Below are positions 43,103 through 51,937 of a stretch of 64,000 bases of DNA, in pieces. The first letter of the stretch is position 1. Each line of letters begins with the position of its first letter. Below the pieces are notes generated by a model. It searched no databases. It saw nothing but the letters and a program-made list of their open reading frames with translations, and had not been told where the DNA came from. The stretch is from Paraburkholderia gardini (GTDB lineage: Bacteria > Pseudomonadota > Gammaproteobacteria > Burkholderiales > Burkholderiaceae): the NCBI RefSeq assembly GCF_907164575.1, contig NZ_CAJQYY010000008.1:124001-188000 (forward strand), read 5' to 3'. The position numbers and the translations under genes are program-made.

Positions 43103-45457
43103 TCACATGCGCAGCTTCGCTTCGAGGTAGAACGTGCGGCCCGGATACGGGTGGTAGACGAAGTAACGCTCATCGAACAGGTTGTCGACGCCGACGCCGA
43201 TTTCGCTTAGCTTCGTTGGCCTGAAGGTGAACTTCGCATCCGCGACGAGGTACGAACTCGTGCCGCCGAACACGTCCGGATTCGTGTCCGTATTGGTCAG
43301 CGTGTTGTATTGACGGCCTGAATAGCGCGCTGCGAGCGTCATCGCCGAGCGTTCGTCGATGTGATACGTCGTGGCGACGGTCGCGCGCCACAGCGGGATG
43401 CGATAAAAATACTTGCCGACGCTGGCCGGATTCTGCGCATTCTCGATGATCTTCGATTGGGTCCAGGCGACGCTCGCCAGCAGATCGAGTCCGCGCACGA
43501 ACACGTCCTGCCCCTGATAGCTGGTCTCGACGCCGCGCGAGCGCACCTTGCCGATGTTCTGGAAGTTCGTCACGCTCGGGATCACGGTTGTATCGGTCTG
43601 ACTGAAAATCGTGTTTTTGACGTCGTCCTGGAACAGCGAGAACCGGAACAGTCCGTTCCAGTGCGCCCATTCGGCCGTCAGTTCTTTTGACAGATCGTCT
43701 TCCGGCTTCAGATGGGGATTGTTGTTGACGATCGACGAACCGTTGATTTGCCCCTGAAACAGTTCGCTGACGGTGGGAAAGCGATACGCGCGGCCGACCG
43801 ATGCGCGCAAGGTCAGATCGTCGGTGACATCGAACGATAGCGAGGCCTTCGGCGAGAAGTGATGCTGGTTCACACCGGCTAAAGCGATCGTCGTGGCGGA
43901 GGATGCCTGCGAACCGTCATACGCCTGCCAGTCCTCATAGCGCACGCCGTAGACGAACTTCCAGCGCGGCAGGAAATGCCATGCGTCCTGCGCGTACACC
44001 GCCTGCGTTTGCGTCTTGCCCCTGAACGCGTTCGCAAAAGTCGGGGCCGGTCCGTCGCGCCAGTTCAACGTGTTGTAGCTCTCGTTGTCGAGAAAGTAGT
44101 CGTCGTAGTGATAGCCGAAGCTCAGCCAGTGATTCGCGAGCCCCGCCTGGCGGGCGGCGGGCGTGTAGGTGGTTCTGAGGTCGAGCGTCTTCCAGCCGGT
44201 GCCGTCGCCGAAAATCACGGTGCCGTCGTCGTTGCCGGGAGCCCCCGAATTCGCGGTGCGTGCGACGCTGTTGCTGATGTCGTAGTACGACGCGATGGCC
44301 TCGCCGTTCCAGCCGGTCTCGTTGCGCGTTTTCAGCGAGACGCCATACAGCCAGTTCTCGCTCTGTCCGAGGCTCGGTGCAAGCGCGGCGGCGGGGATCG
44401 TGTACTCGTAGCCGCCGATGTCGACCTTGCCGCTGTAGACGGGATTGCCGTTCGCGTCGCGTAAAAACGTCGAAGTCGCGCTGCTGTACGTCTGATGCCA
44501 GTAGCCGAGTGTGAAACCGGCTTGCAGCGTCGGCGTGAAGTCGTACTGCATCTTCAGCTTGAACTGGTCCTGGACCGTATGCTCGATGCCCTCGCCATTC
44601 ACGCCGAGCACGGCGGTCGGCGCGTTCGTCTGGTTGTTGTAGAAATATGCACCGGTGACGGGCGTATCGCCGGCCTTCGCGGGCGTGCCGGACTTCGCGA
44701 GCGTCGCGAACTGCAATGGCTGGCTCGTGTTTTCCAGATGATTCACGCCAAGCAGATACGAGAATTTACCGATCCGGTCGCCGATCGACGCGCTCGCTTC
44801 ACTGCCGTTGAAATTCTGGTTCACGCCGAACAGACTGAAATGCTGCGTGAACGCTTTGACGTCCGCGTCGGCTTCGAATTTCTTCGGCATGCGCGTGCTG
44901 ATCAGCACCGTGGCGCCGAACGAATTGCCCGGATACAGCGCCGAAAACGGACCGTAGATCACGTCGACCTGCTGGATCTCGTCGGGGAACACCATCGACC
45001 AGCGCGGTGGAAACGAGTAGTTGTTGCCAAGCAGGTTGCTGAGCAGCAGACCGTCGGCATAGACGAGCCCGCGCGCACTTTGCGTATTGCTGGTGCCGCG
45101 CACGGCGATGATTGAGTTCAGGTCGCCGATGAAGCGTTTGCGCACGGCAAGATTCGGCATGTACTTCAGCACGTCTTCCGTGTTGGCGACGTTCCAGTTT
45201 TCGAACTGCGCGCGGGTGACGGTCTCAACCGAGCCCGGCAGATTGGGATCGACGGCGGGCTGTGCCGCGCCGCCACCACCGCTCGCCGCGGCGCTGACGG
45301 TGACCGTGGGCAGCGTCGTGTCGGCGATGACGTCGTCCGCATGTGTGATCGATGGAATGAAAGAGAGCGGCAACAGGCCGAGTGTGACGTGATGCGCGCG
45401 GCGGCGCGCGTTGGCGCAGGCGGCCACGGACAGCCTTCGCCATGCGAAGTTGAACAT
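43103..45457 (-). CDS. TonB-dependent outer-membrane receptor, probably copper (OprC-type)
   Basis: 784 residues. A signal region (about 1-40) is followed by a plug domain (VETVTRAQFENWNVANTEDVLKYMPNLAVRKR, VRGTSNTQSARGLVYADG) and a 22-strand beta-barrel ending FYLEAKLRM. ATG at 45457 is preferred over 45463 because AAGGA then has normal spacing. The neighbouring CopC, DUF2946 and PepSY genes suggest copper rather than a siderophore; this matches the OprC group (inference). No Fur box is visible in the short upstream gap. Confidence 0.9.
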   Translation of the reverse strand: MFNFAWRRLSVAACANARRRAHHVTLGLLPLSFIPSITHADDVIADTTLPTVTVSAAASGGGGAAQPAVDPNLPGSVETVTRAQFENWNVANTEDVLKYMPNLAVRKRFIGDLNSIIAVRGTSNTQSARGLVYADGLLLSNLLGNNYSFPPRWSMVFPDEIQQVDVIYGPFSALYPGNSFGATVLISTRMPKKFEADADVKAFTQHFSLFGVNQNFNGSEASASIGDRIGKFSYLLGVNHLENTSQPLQFATLAKSGTPAKAGDTPVTGAYFYNNQTNAPTAVLGVNGEGIEHTVQDQFKLKMQYDFTPTLQAGFTLGYWHQTYSSATSTFLRDANGNPVYSGKVDIGGYEYTIPAAALAPSLGQSENWLYGVSLKTRNETGWNGEAIASYYDISNSVARTANSGAPGNDDGTVIFGDGTGWKTLDLRTTYTPAARQAGLANHWLSFGYHYDDYFLDNESYNTLNWRDGPAPTFANAFRGKTQTQAVYAQDAWHFLPRWKFVYGVRYEDWQAYDGSQASSATTIALAGVNQHHFSPKASLSFDVTDDLTLRASVGRAYRFPTVSELFQGQINGSSIVNNNPHLKPEDDLSKELTAEWAHWNGLFRFSLFQDDVKNTIFSQTDTTVIPSVTNFQNIGKVRSRGVETSYQGQDVFVRGLDLLASVAWTQSKIIENAQNPASVGKYFYRIPLWRATVATTYHIDERSAMTLAARYSGRQYNTLTNTDTNPDVFGGTSSYLVADAKFTFRPTKLSEIGVGVDNLFDERYFVYHPYPGRTFYLEAKLRM

Positions 45458-45540
45458 GAGCATTTCCTTGATGCGTTGAACGAACGATCGCGCGCGCAGT
45501 TAATCAGCGCATCTGGCATCGCGACCGGAATCAGCAGCAA

Positions 45541-45933
45541 TCAGGAAATAGCGGGGGGATCTCTTGGACGCCCGGACGGAAACGCACCGAGCGGCGTGAA
45601 GCGTGTGGAGAGGGTGGACGGCGCGGCGCGGGCGATCTCGAACGAAGCAACGGGCGCGAACGATGCGACGCCAGGTAGCGCCACGTGATGCTCGAGCAGA
45701 TGGCAATAACCGCAGGCGCCGAAGGCATCGGCATGGCTCAGGTGAACCGGTGCCGGGCTGGCCTGAGCCAGTTGCGTCGCGCCTTGAGGATGAAGCGCCG
45801 AGCACAGCGCCGCGGTCGGCTCGTTCAGGCGGTTCGATGCCACCATCTGACTGACAACCGGCGCGAACACGATAAGCCACATGGCGATCAGGCCAAGCCA
45901 TGCGGTCATCCGGTTGCGCGGGCGTAGTGTCAT
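45541..45933 (-). CDS. DUF2946 family protein
   Basis: About 130 residues. A membrane segment near the N-terminus (MTAWLGLIAMWLIVFAPVVSQMV) and the DUF2946 hallmark GACGYCHLLEHHVALP: a CxxC with a following HH, a probable metal site. DUF2946 proteins regularly lie beside copper TonB receptors and CopC. The start (45933) is approximate; its ribosome site is weak. It lies 84 bp before the receptor gene on the same strand. Confidence 0.82.
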   Translation of the reverse strand: MTLRPRNRMTAWLGLIAMWLIVFAPVVSQMVASNRLNEPTAALCSALHPQGATQLAQASPAPVHLSHADAFGACGYCHLLEHHVALPGVASFAPVASFEIARAAPSTLSTRFTPLGAFPSGRPRDPPAIS

Positions 45934-46110
45934 GATGGTGAGCGTAAAAGACGCGCAGCAGTCTAACATCGCGCTTCCATTGATTCCAGCCTCCCGAGGC
46001 TGGAATCGCCGGTCGCGGGTAATCATGGTTAGCCGGCCGCCGCGGGGATGCTGTGGCCGGGTGTGGCCGCGACCATCAGCACGATCCGGGCGACGACAGG
46101 CGGGTGCATG

Positions 46111-46503
46111 CTATTTCACGTCGAACGTGTAGTCGCCGTGCGTCCGGTGCCCATCGTCCGCCACGGCAACCCAATGCACGGTGTAGTGCCCGGCGGGCAG
46201 AGTGGGCAACGCAACGGTAATAACCGCTGGCTGATGCGTGTCGACCGTTGCCTTCGCCGTGTTCATCTGCTTGCCGGCAGCATCGGTGACCGTCAGCGAA
46301 CTGAACGCCGGTTCGAGCGGCCCGTCGAACGTGATCCTGACGGCTGCGGGCGAGACGACCGTCGCGCCTGCGCCGGGCTCCTGCTTTTGCGGAAACACAT
46401 GCGCGAAAGCAGCGCTCGCGAAAACGAATCCCGCGATCAGAAGCGCTGTGCGCGCGCCCGCCTTTGCCTTTGCCTGCCACCGGATTGCTGGGTGCTGATA
46501 CAT
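46111..46503 (-). CDS. copC: CopC-family periplasmic copper-binding protein
   Basis: 130 residues with AAGGAG before the start. The signal peptide ends at FASAAFA, leaving the mature N-terminus HVFPQKQEPGAG, whose His serves as a Cu(II) ligand in CopC proteins. The C-terminal motif HWVAVADDGHRTHGDYTFDV holds the second conserved His/Asp ligands. No intact copD follows; only a 26-residue frame lies downstream. Part of the six-gene copper operon. Confidence 0.93.
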   Translation of the reverse strand: MYQHPAIRWQAKAKAGARTALLIAGFVFASAAFAHVFPQKQEPGAGATVVSPAAVRITFDGPLEPAFSSLTVTDAAGKQMNTAKATVDTHQPAVITVALPTLPAGHYTVHWVAVADDGHRTHGDYTFDVK

Positions 46504-46514
46504 CGTCGACTCCT

Positions 46515-47411
46515 TTACTGGAACAGAGGTTTGCCGATCGTCGTCGGTGCGACGTCGTCGAAAAAGATGTGAGCCTGGACCAGAATGCCCACGTGCGAGC
46601 CGCTTGCCCGGTTGACCGGAATCTGCGCCTCGACGCCGAACTGCCCGTAGCGGTTGATCCAGATGAAGCCTGGATTGACGGTCCCCGTCGTCTGTCCCTG
46701 GCTTCTCGAAAGCGGAATCTCGACAAGCGGGATGATGCTCGCGAACGGTTGCGGCAACCCGATGTCGTGCACATGCTGCTGCAGATACGGGAGGCTGTAC
46801 TGCACGGTGACGCCGTAGTTGAACGCGTTGGGCTGTCCAGCACCCGTCGTCAGCGAAGGACCGGCCTCGCCGGTGATCGCGACCGGACGCAGATACGCGA
46901 GCGAATCGGGCAGGTCGCCGAAGCCCTTGCCGGCGAAAATCGTCGGCGAAATCGTCGAGAAGCTGTCCGCGATCGCGTGGCTGCCCGTGTCGCCGAGTTC
47001 CGCATCGACGCCGACAGACGTCATGAATTCATGCGCCTCGTTGACATACAGCAGGTACTTCAAGCCAACGTCGAAGTTGTCGAAGCCGTGGGCCGTCGGG
47101 TTGTTCTGCATCGCGTACGTGCCGCCGACCGACACGGCAACGCGCGACGTGACCAGCTTGTCGTATTCGAAGTCGAAGGTATTGACGCTCTGGTCGCCGT
47201 CGTCCCCAGGAACACGTACGTGCCCGAACTGAAGATTCGCCTCATCCCCGACGCCGGGATCGTCGACGGCCATCGTCGAGGGAAAGACGCGGTCGCCCGC
47301 GATCGCATGAGCGCGGGCGACGGACGGCGTGAATAGAACGGCACCGTAGAGGGCCGAAACGATCGTCGTTGCGAGCAGCGGGTTTCCGCGGCGCGTTGAC
47401 ATGGTGTGCAT
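46515..47411 (-). CDS. Outer-membrane beta-barrel protein in the copper operon
   Basis: 298 residues with a signal peptide (cut near ARAHA) and AGGAC before the ATG. The chain alternates as in transporter-like outer-membrane barrels (FDFEYDKLVTSRVAVSVGGTYAM, NFDVGLKYLLYVNEAHEFMTSVGVDAEL, NPGFIWINRYGQFGVEAQIPV). The mature N-terminus AHAIAGDRVFPSTMAVDDPG is conserved in family members beside copper genes (recollection). Channel or sensor role unknown. 11 bp separate it from copC. Confidence 0.8.
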   Translation of the reverse strand: MHTMSTRRGNPLLATTIVSALYGAVLFTPSVARAHAIAGDRVFPSTMAVDDPGVGDEANLQFGHVRVPGDDGDQSVNTFDFEYDKLVTSRVAVSVGGTYAMQNNPTAHGFDNFDVGLKYLLYVNEAHEFMTSVGVDAELGDTGSHAIADSFSTISPTIFAGKGFGDLPDSLAYLRPVAITGEAGPSLTTGAGQPNAFNYGVTVQYSLPYLQQHVHDIGLPQPFASIIPLVEIPLSRSQGQTTGTVNPGFIWINRYGQFGVEAQIPVNRASGSHVGILVQAHIFFDDVAPTTIGKPLFQ

Positions 47412-47516
47412 GACTTGTCCTGTTACCGGGTCGTGGCGATTCCGGCGCGCGTCTTTTTGATGAGACGTACGCCAGCGGCGCGATACAGCCAGTGCATCGC
47501 GCAGGCGATATTCGAA

Positions 47517-47903
47517 TCAGGACAGACGGGGAGGGGCGCGAGGCTGGGCGGAGATGAGCGGTTCAACGCGACGAACGCTCTCGAAACGCGTGGCGTCGCC
47601 ATGCTGGATGGCGTGGACCGTGACGACGAACAGCGTCGTCACGCTGGGCACCACAGGCAAGTGCGCAAGCAGACTGCAATAGCCGCAATCCTGCCCATCG
47701 GACATCGATGGATGCTGGCCGGCCTTGTCGACCTTTCCTTCCGGCGCCTCGCCTTGCATCGAGGGCATGCCGCAATGCGCTTGCGACATCGCGGCACTGT
47801 TGCGATTTGCTGCGAGCGTGTGCGAGACCGTCGGGGCAAGTGTCGCCATCAGGATCGCGAGCAATCCCAGCAAGCTGCCAATCTTCCGATAGAAGCGAGT
47901 CAA
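47517..47903 (-). CDS. DUF2946 family protein, first gene of the copper operon
   Basis: 128 residues, apparently with a TTG start at 47903. An N-terminal membrane/signal helix (GSLLGLLAILMATLAPTVSHTLA) and a Met/His-rich loop (AMSQAHCGMPSMQG ... HPSMSDG) precede the hallmark QDCGYCSLLAHLPVVP. The second DUF2946 copy in the operon, sharing the CGYCxLL motif with the one at 45541-45933 but otherwise diverged. Likely metal-binding at the membrane (inference). Confidence 0.82.
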   Translation of the reverse strand: MTRFYRKIGSLLGLLAILMATLAPTVSHTLAANRNSAAMSQAHCGMPSMQGEAPEGKVDKAGQHPSMSDGQDCGYCSLLAHLPVVPSVTTLFVVTVHAIQHGDATRFESVRRVEPLISAQPRAPPRLS

Positions 47904-48072
47904 AATGCGCCCGGCGATCTGGTGACAATTGTGTGCGGATTATGCCATGCGTTACAGCAGCGGCCATGACCGCGCGAGGGCCACGCCGTTGGTGGCGCAT
48001 GCCTGTGTCAGGCGGTGAGCGGACCATCGTTCACGGCGTTGCGCTAGACTGGCTGGATCCTGGAGGGGTTCC

Positions 48073-48879
48073 GTGGCTGATCTGAAGTCCGTGCTGGTTC
48101 GTTCAACCGCGGCGTGCGTGCTCGTCTGCGCGTCGTCGCTCACGCACGCTGAAAATGCGCCGGAGCCAGCCGCTATTAGCCATGTGCCGCCCGCTGAGCT
48201 GTCCGCTTCCGCCGGAGCGCCATCGACGCAGCGTTTCGTCGGTGACGATCCGGTTGCCATAAGAGACGCCCTCGCGAAACTGCGCATCAAGGCCGAATCG
48301 CCATCGTTGGGCGACCGCGTGCGGAGCCTTGTTCACGTCCCCGCCGGCAGGACGCCGGATGATATCGATCTGGCGAAGGCCGGGCTCGACCGCGAACTGA
48401 CTTTCGTCATACCTGCATCCTACGGAATACTGTACCGGTCGAGCACGCACCGGCTGACGGTCGACGTGGACCTCTCCGGCGACGACGTTCCGGGCCTGAT
48501 CCAGCTGCAGAAGACCATCACCGGGCGACGTGGCCGACATCTCGTGGTCGCGGCCGAGGCGAAGGCCATGGGGTACGTCCAGCACATCGACCTGATCGAA
48601 CTGAAGGTGGGTGAAAAACGCGAGACCAGTGTCAAGGGACACGTGACCCTCTCGCCGGCGCTGTTCGCCAAAATGGCTGGAGACTTCGCGATCGTGCTGA
48701 AGTGCGACATCATGCCGCCTTATCTGACCGAAGAAAGCGAACACAGCGATCCGACCAACGAGGAACCCACCGATATCACCACGCGAACCTCGACGTTGCA
48801 CGCGACGATTCACGCGATCTGGCTGGTCAGCCCGCAGCACGACATCGTGCTTTCGAAAAAGCTGCATCTGTCGAAGTAA
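48073..48879 (+). CDS. Exported hypothetical protein, 268 residues
   Basis: GTG start with GGAGGGG upstream. Signal peptide about 1-26 (ACVLVCASSLTHAEN). The mature protein has no recognised domain; it contains beta-rich stretches (HRLTVDVDLSGDD, IDLIELKVGEKRETSVKGHVTLS) and an acidic segment (TEESEHSDPTNEEPTD). It is divergent from the copper operon, with 169 bp between, but there is no evidence it is co-regulated. Confidence 0.75.
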   Translation: MADLKSVLVRSTAACVLVCASSLTHAENAPEPAAISHVPPAELSASAGAPSTQRFVGDDPVAIRDALAKLRIKAESPSLGDRVRSLVHVPAGRTPDDIDLAKAGLDRELTFVIPASYGILYRSSTHRLTVDVDLSGDDVPGLIQLQKTITGRRGRHLVVAAEAKAMGYVQHIDLIELKVGEKRETSVKGHVTLSPALFAKMAGDFAIVLKCDIMPPYLTEESEHSDPTNEEPTDITTRTSTLHATIHAIWLVSPQHDIVLSKKLHLSK

Positions 48880-48981
48880 GACGCGATCGATGTGATTGCC
48901 AGCAGCCCGTATTCCGACCACTGGGCGAAGGCGTGAATTCATCGCACCTGAAACCGACGCGCCGCGTGCATGCGTGATTCG

Positions 48982-49836
48982 TCATCCCGCGAGCGCTGCC
49001 CGCATGACCAGCAACAACCCGGTTGCGACAAAAACGATCCCGACGGCGCGCATCGCCCGCTCGCCGGACCTGCCGAGACGCTCAACGGTGATCGCCGCCG
49101 TCACGACAGCCATCGCCCGCAGATCCATCACCCCGATAACGAAGAGGGCCACGGTCAGGCCCGCGCAGCAGTAACTGCAATGCAGGCCGAGCTGCACGCC
49201 GTGTCGCCATGCGGTGGCGGCGTCCGCCGGCAACGTAAGTCCGCGCCGCGGTGTCTCGCGACAGCAGGCCAGGTGTCGAGCCTTCCACGCGGTGAACTGG
49301 AACGCACCGGCCGCTATGACGATCGCGCCCGCCACGAGCGGAACCCCACGCGAGAGCGCCGGTAATTGCATCTCCAGTTGGGCCAGCGCGGCGCCCAGCG
49401 GAAAGGCGGCGATTCCGCATGCCATCCACACGGAGAAGTAGCCCGCGCCCACCAGCGTGGTCAGCTGCGCGAGGCGCGCCTCGCCCGTCCTGACGACGGC
49501 CTCGCGGTAGCGCCAGAGCATGGGCACGAGAGACGGCAGCATCATCGCGACCGTCATCACGGCCCACATGCCGAGGAACGACGCCGCGACGCCGGGCCAC
49601 GTCTGTCCGCACATCCGCATCCACATCATCGACATCGTCCAGCCGCCGGGCATCGGCATTTCGCCCATCGCCGGCATCGACTCGCACCGCACGACCGTCG
49701 TCGCCGCGCTGGCGGCGAAGAGCAGCGCGGCGACGCCGAGGAACGCGTGCCGGGCAGCGCGTGATGAGCGCTCCCGTCCGCACGTTGCGCCAATCTCAGC
49801 CACGACTTTGAGCGGTGCTTTTCGCGTACTCGTCAT
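48982..49836 (-). CDS. DUF2182 family integral membrane protein
   Basis: About 284 residues with six to seven hydrophobic helices. The hallmark motifs are MGEMPMPGGWTMSMMWMRMCGQTWPGVAASFLGMW (Met-rich) and GVQLGLHCSYCCAGLTVALFVIGVMDLRAM with the Cys cluster. DUF2182 proteins are predicted metal-binding membrane proteins, often next to DUF1326 genes, which is absent here. It overlaps the 3' end of the upstream DUF899 gene by 41 bp, so the two are probably co-transcribed. Confidence 0.88.
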   Translation of the reverse strand: MTSTRKAPLKVVAEIGATCGRERSSRAARHAFLGVAALLFAASAATTVVRCESMPAMGEMPMPGGWTMSMMWMRMCGQTWPGVAASFLGMWAVMTVAMMLPSLVPMLWRYREAVVRTGEARLAQLTTLVGAGYFSVWMACGIAAFPLGAALAQLEMQLPALSRGVPLVAGAIVIAAGAFQFTAWKARHLACCRETPRRGLTLPADAATAWRHGVQLGLHCSYCCAGLTVALFVIGVMDLRAMAVVTAAITVERLGRSGERAMRAVGIVFVATGLLLVMRAALAG

Positions 49837-50581
49837 GGCGACGCCACCACACGCCTGTCTCGTTGCGCCCTTTGGGCGCGCGGTCGAGCCACTGGTACAT
49901 GCCCCAGACGCCATCCACGCCGCGCGCATAGGTGGAGTAGGTGTGATACACGACACCCTCCTCGAGCACGAACGCGCTCATGCCAGGCCGTTCGCGCGCG
50001 TACGTTGGCGCGTCGGTGCCGCACGTCGCCGCGAACTCGGCGACCGGTTGCGGCACCGGCGTCATGTCCATTGCGTGGCCGCCGCGCTGGTAGTTGTATT
50101 CGACGGTTCCTTCGCGCTGCTGCTCCTCGGTGAACGAGACATTGAAGTCGAAGTTGAAGTCGCCGCCGGGCGCGGACGCCCATGGAAACGTCCACCCCAT
50201 ACGATCCTTGTACGCACGCAGTTTCGCGAGCGGCGCGCGCGACACCGACATCAGCGTGACGTCGTGATTCGCCAGATGGACGACGAGGCCGTCGAAGCCG
50301 TCCGCGATCGCTGAGCAGGACGGGCATCCCGCCTTGTAGTCGGGCCCGAACATGAAGTGGTAGACGAGAAGCTGCGAGCGCCCCTTGAAAAGGTCCGCGA
50401 GGGTCGCGCTGCCTTCGTCGGTTTCGAACCGGTATGTCCTGTCGACCCGCACCCACGGCAGATCCTGACGCTGTTGCGCCAGTTCGTCGCCGCGCCGCGT
50501 GTATTCCTTCTCTGCCTTGAGCAGATCGAGCCGCGCTGCCAGCCAGGCTTCCCGTGTTCCAGTTGTGTGTTCCGTCGTCAT
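49796..50581 (-). CDS. DUF899 family (thioredoxin-like) protein
   Basis: 261 residues; start 50581 with a near-perfect GGAGGGAAGC before it. A thioredoxin-like fold of the DUF899 family: FKGRSQLLVYHFMFGPDYKAGCPSCSAIADGFDG (CxxC at the helix start), FPWASAPGGDFNFDF, VYHTYSTYARGVD and MYQWLDRAPKGRNE. Biological role not established. It is divergent from a winged-helix protein gene and followed by DUF2182. Confidence 0.92.
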   Translation of the reverse strand: MTTEHTTGTREAWLAARLDLLKAEKEYTRRGDELAQQRQDLPWVRVDRTYRFETDEGSATLADLFKGRSQLLVYHFMFGPDYKAGCPSCSAIADGFDGLVVHLANHDVTLMSVSRAPLAKLRAYKDRMGWTFPWASAPGGDFNFDFNVSFTEEQQREGTVEYNYQRGGHAMDMTPVPQPVAEFAATCGTDAPTYARERPGMSAFVLEEGVVYHTYSTYARGVDGVWGMYQWLDRAPKGRNETGVWWRRHDEYAKSTAQSRG

Positions 50582-50686
50582 GCTTCCCTCCATCGGGTTT
50601 CCGGTGTCGTTCGGTTTCGATACGACGTATGGGTTGTTGGTCGTGATAGATTAGTTTCCGGGCCTCGAACGGTGGGAGTGACAAGT

Positions 50687-51928
50687 GTGGCGGGATTCGT
50701 CCAGACCATGGATTCGCTGATCGCAGCCGCGGCGCGTGCTCTGGCCGCGGGCGATCCGCTCGGCGCGCTCAATCGTGTCGCGTTGCGCGACGACGCGCAT
50801 GCGCTCGCACTTCGCGGTATCGCGATGGCGCAGCTCGGCGACCTCGTTCGGGCGAAAGCGCTCGTGCGACTTGCCGCGCGCGCGTTCGGTCCGAAAGAGG
50901 CCGTGGCTCGCGCGAGATGTATCGTCGCCGAGGCGGAAATCGCGCTGGCCTCGCGCGATCTCGGCTGGCCCGCGAAAACGCTCGACGCAGCGCGAGCGAC
51001 GCTCGAAGCGCATGGCGATCGCGTGAATGCCGCGCACGCCCGCTACCTTGAAGTCCGGCGCCTTCTTCTGATGGGGCGTCTCGACGACGCCGAGCGCCGG
51101 CTCGCCGCGCTGGACCCCGAACTCTTCCCGCCTGCATCGAGGGCCGCGCACGAACTGGTCGTCGCAGGTATAGCCATGCGACGCCTCCACACGAAACCGG
51201 CGCGCGCCGCGCTCACACGGGCGGGTCGCGCCGCGCGCCACGCAGGCATTCCCGCGCTGATGGCGGAAGTCGAAAGCGCATCGCGGGTGCTGGACGCGCC
51301 CACCGCACGTCTCATCGCGCACGGCGAGGCGCGACTCCTCGTGCTCGCGGAGGTCGAGGCGTTGCTTCAATCGCGGGCGCTCGTCGTCGATGCGTGCCGT
51401 TACGTCGTGTGCGATACCGATACGAAGGTCTCGCTTGCGACGCGTCCGGTGTTGTTCACGCTCGCCCGCGTGCTGGCCGAAGCGTGGCCGGAAGATGTGC
51501 CGAGGGATACGCTCGTTGCGCGGGCCTTCCGCGCGAAGACCGCTGACGAATCGCATCGCGCGCGGTTGCGGGTCGAAGTCGGGCGGCTGCGCACGGCGCT
51601 GCGTGACGTGGCCGACGTGAGCGCGACGAAGCGCGGGTTTGCGCTGACGCCGCGTCGCGCCCCCGAGGTCGTCGTGCTGGCGCGTCCCGTCGAGGAGGCG
51701 CACGCGACGGTGCTCGCTTTTCTCGCTGACGGCGAATCGTGGTCGAGTTCAGCGCTCGCGCTGGTGCTGGGCACGAGCCAGCGCACGGTGCAGCGGGCGC
51801 TCGATTCGCTTTCGGCGGCCGGCAAGGTGCAATCGTCTGGACGCGGCCGGGCGCGTCGCTGGATGACGCCGCCCGTGCCAGGATTCACGACGACGTTGTT
51901 ACTCCCCGTTCCACTACCGAACGACTAG
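50687..51928 (+). CDS. Winged-helix regulator-like protein with helical repeat N-terminus
   Basis: 413 residues from a GTG at 50687 (GGGAG upstream); an ATG at 50708 is the alternative. Residues about 8-200 are Ala/Arg/Leu-rich helical hairpins of TPR character (ARALAAGDPLGALNRVALRDDAHALALRGIAMAQLGDLVRAKALVRLA). The C-terminal part has a transcriptional-regulator-like segment (RARLRVEVGRLRTALRDVADV) and a final helix-turn-helix (SSSALALVLGTSQRTVQRALDSLSAAGKVQSSGRGRARRW). Divergent from the DUF899 gene, which it may regulate (inference). Confidence 0.8.
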   Translation: MAGFVQTMDSLIAAAARALAAGDPLGALNRVALRDDAHALALRGIAMAQLGDLVRAKALVRLAARAFGPKEAVARARCIVAEAEIALASRDLGWPAKTLDAARATLEAHGDRVNAAHARYLEVRRLLLMGRLDDAERRLAALDPELFPPASRAAHELVVAGIAMRRLHTKPARAALTRAGRAARHAGIPALMAEVESASRVLDAPTARLIAHGEARLLVLAEVEALLQSRALVVDACRYVVCDTDTKVSLATRPVLFTLARVLAEAWPEDVPRDTLVARAFRAKTADESHRARLRVEVGRLRTALRDVADVSATKRGFALTPRRAPEVVVLARPVEEAHATVLAFLADGESWSSSALALVLGTSQRTVQRALDSLSAAGKVQSSGRGRARRWMTPPVPGFTTTLLLPVPLPND

Positions 51929-51937
51929 GATGGGCGC

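Noticed and set aside
46027..46110. A 26-codon frame after copC as a copD remnant
   Set aside because: Too short and without a convincing match to CopD helices.
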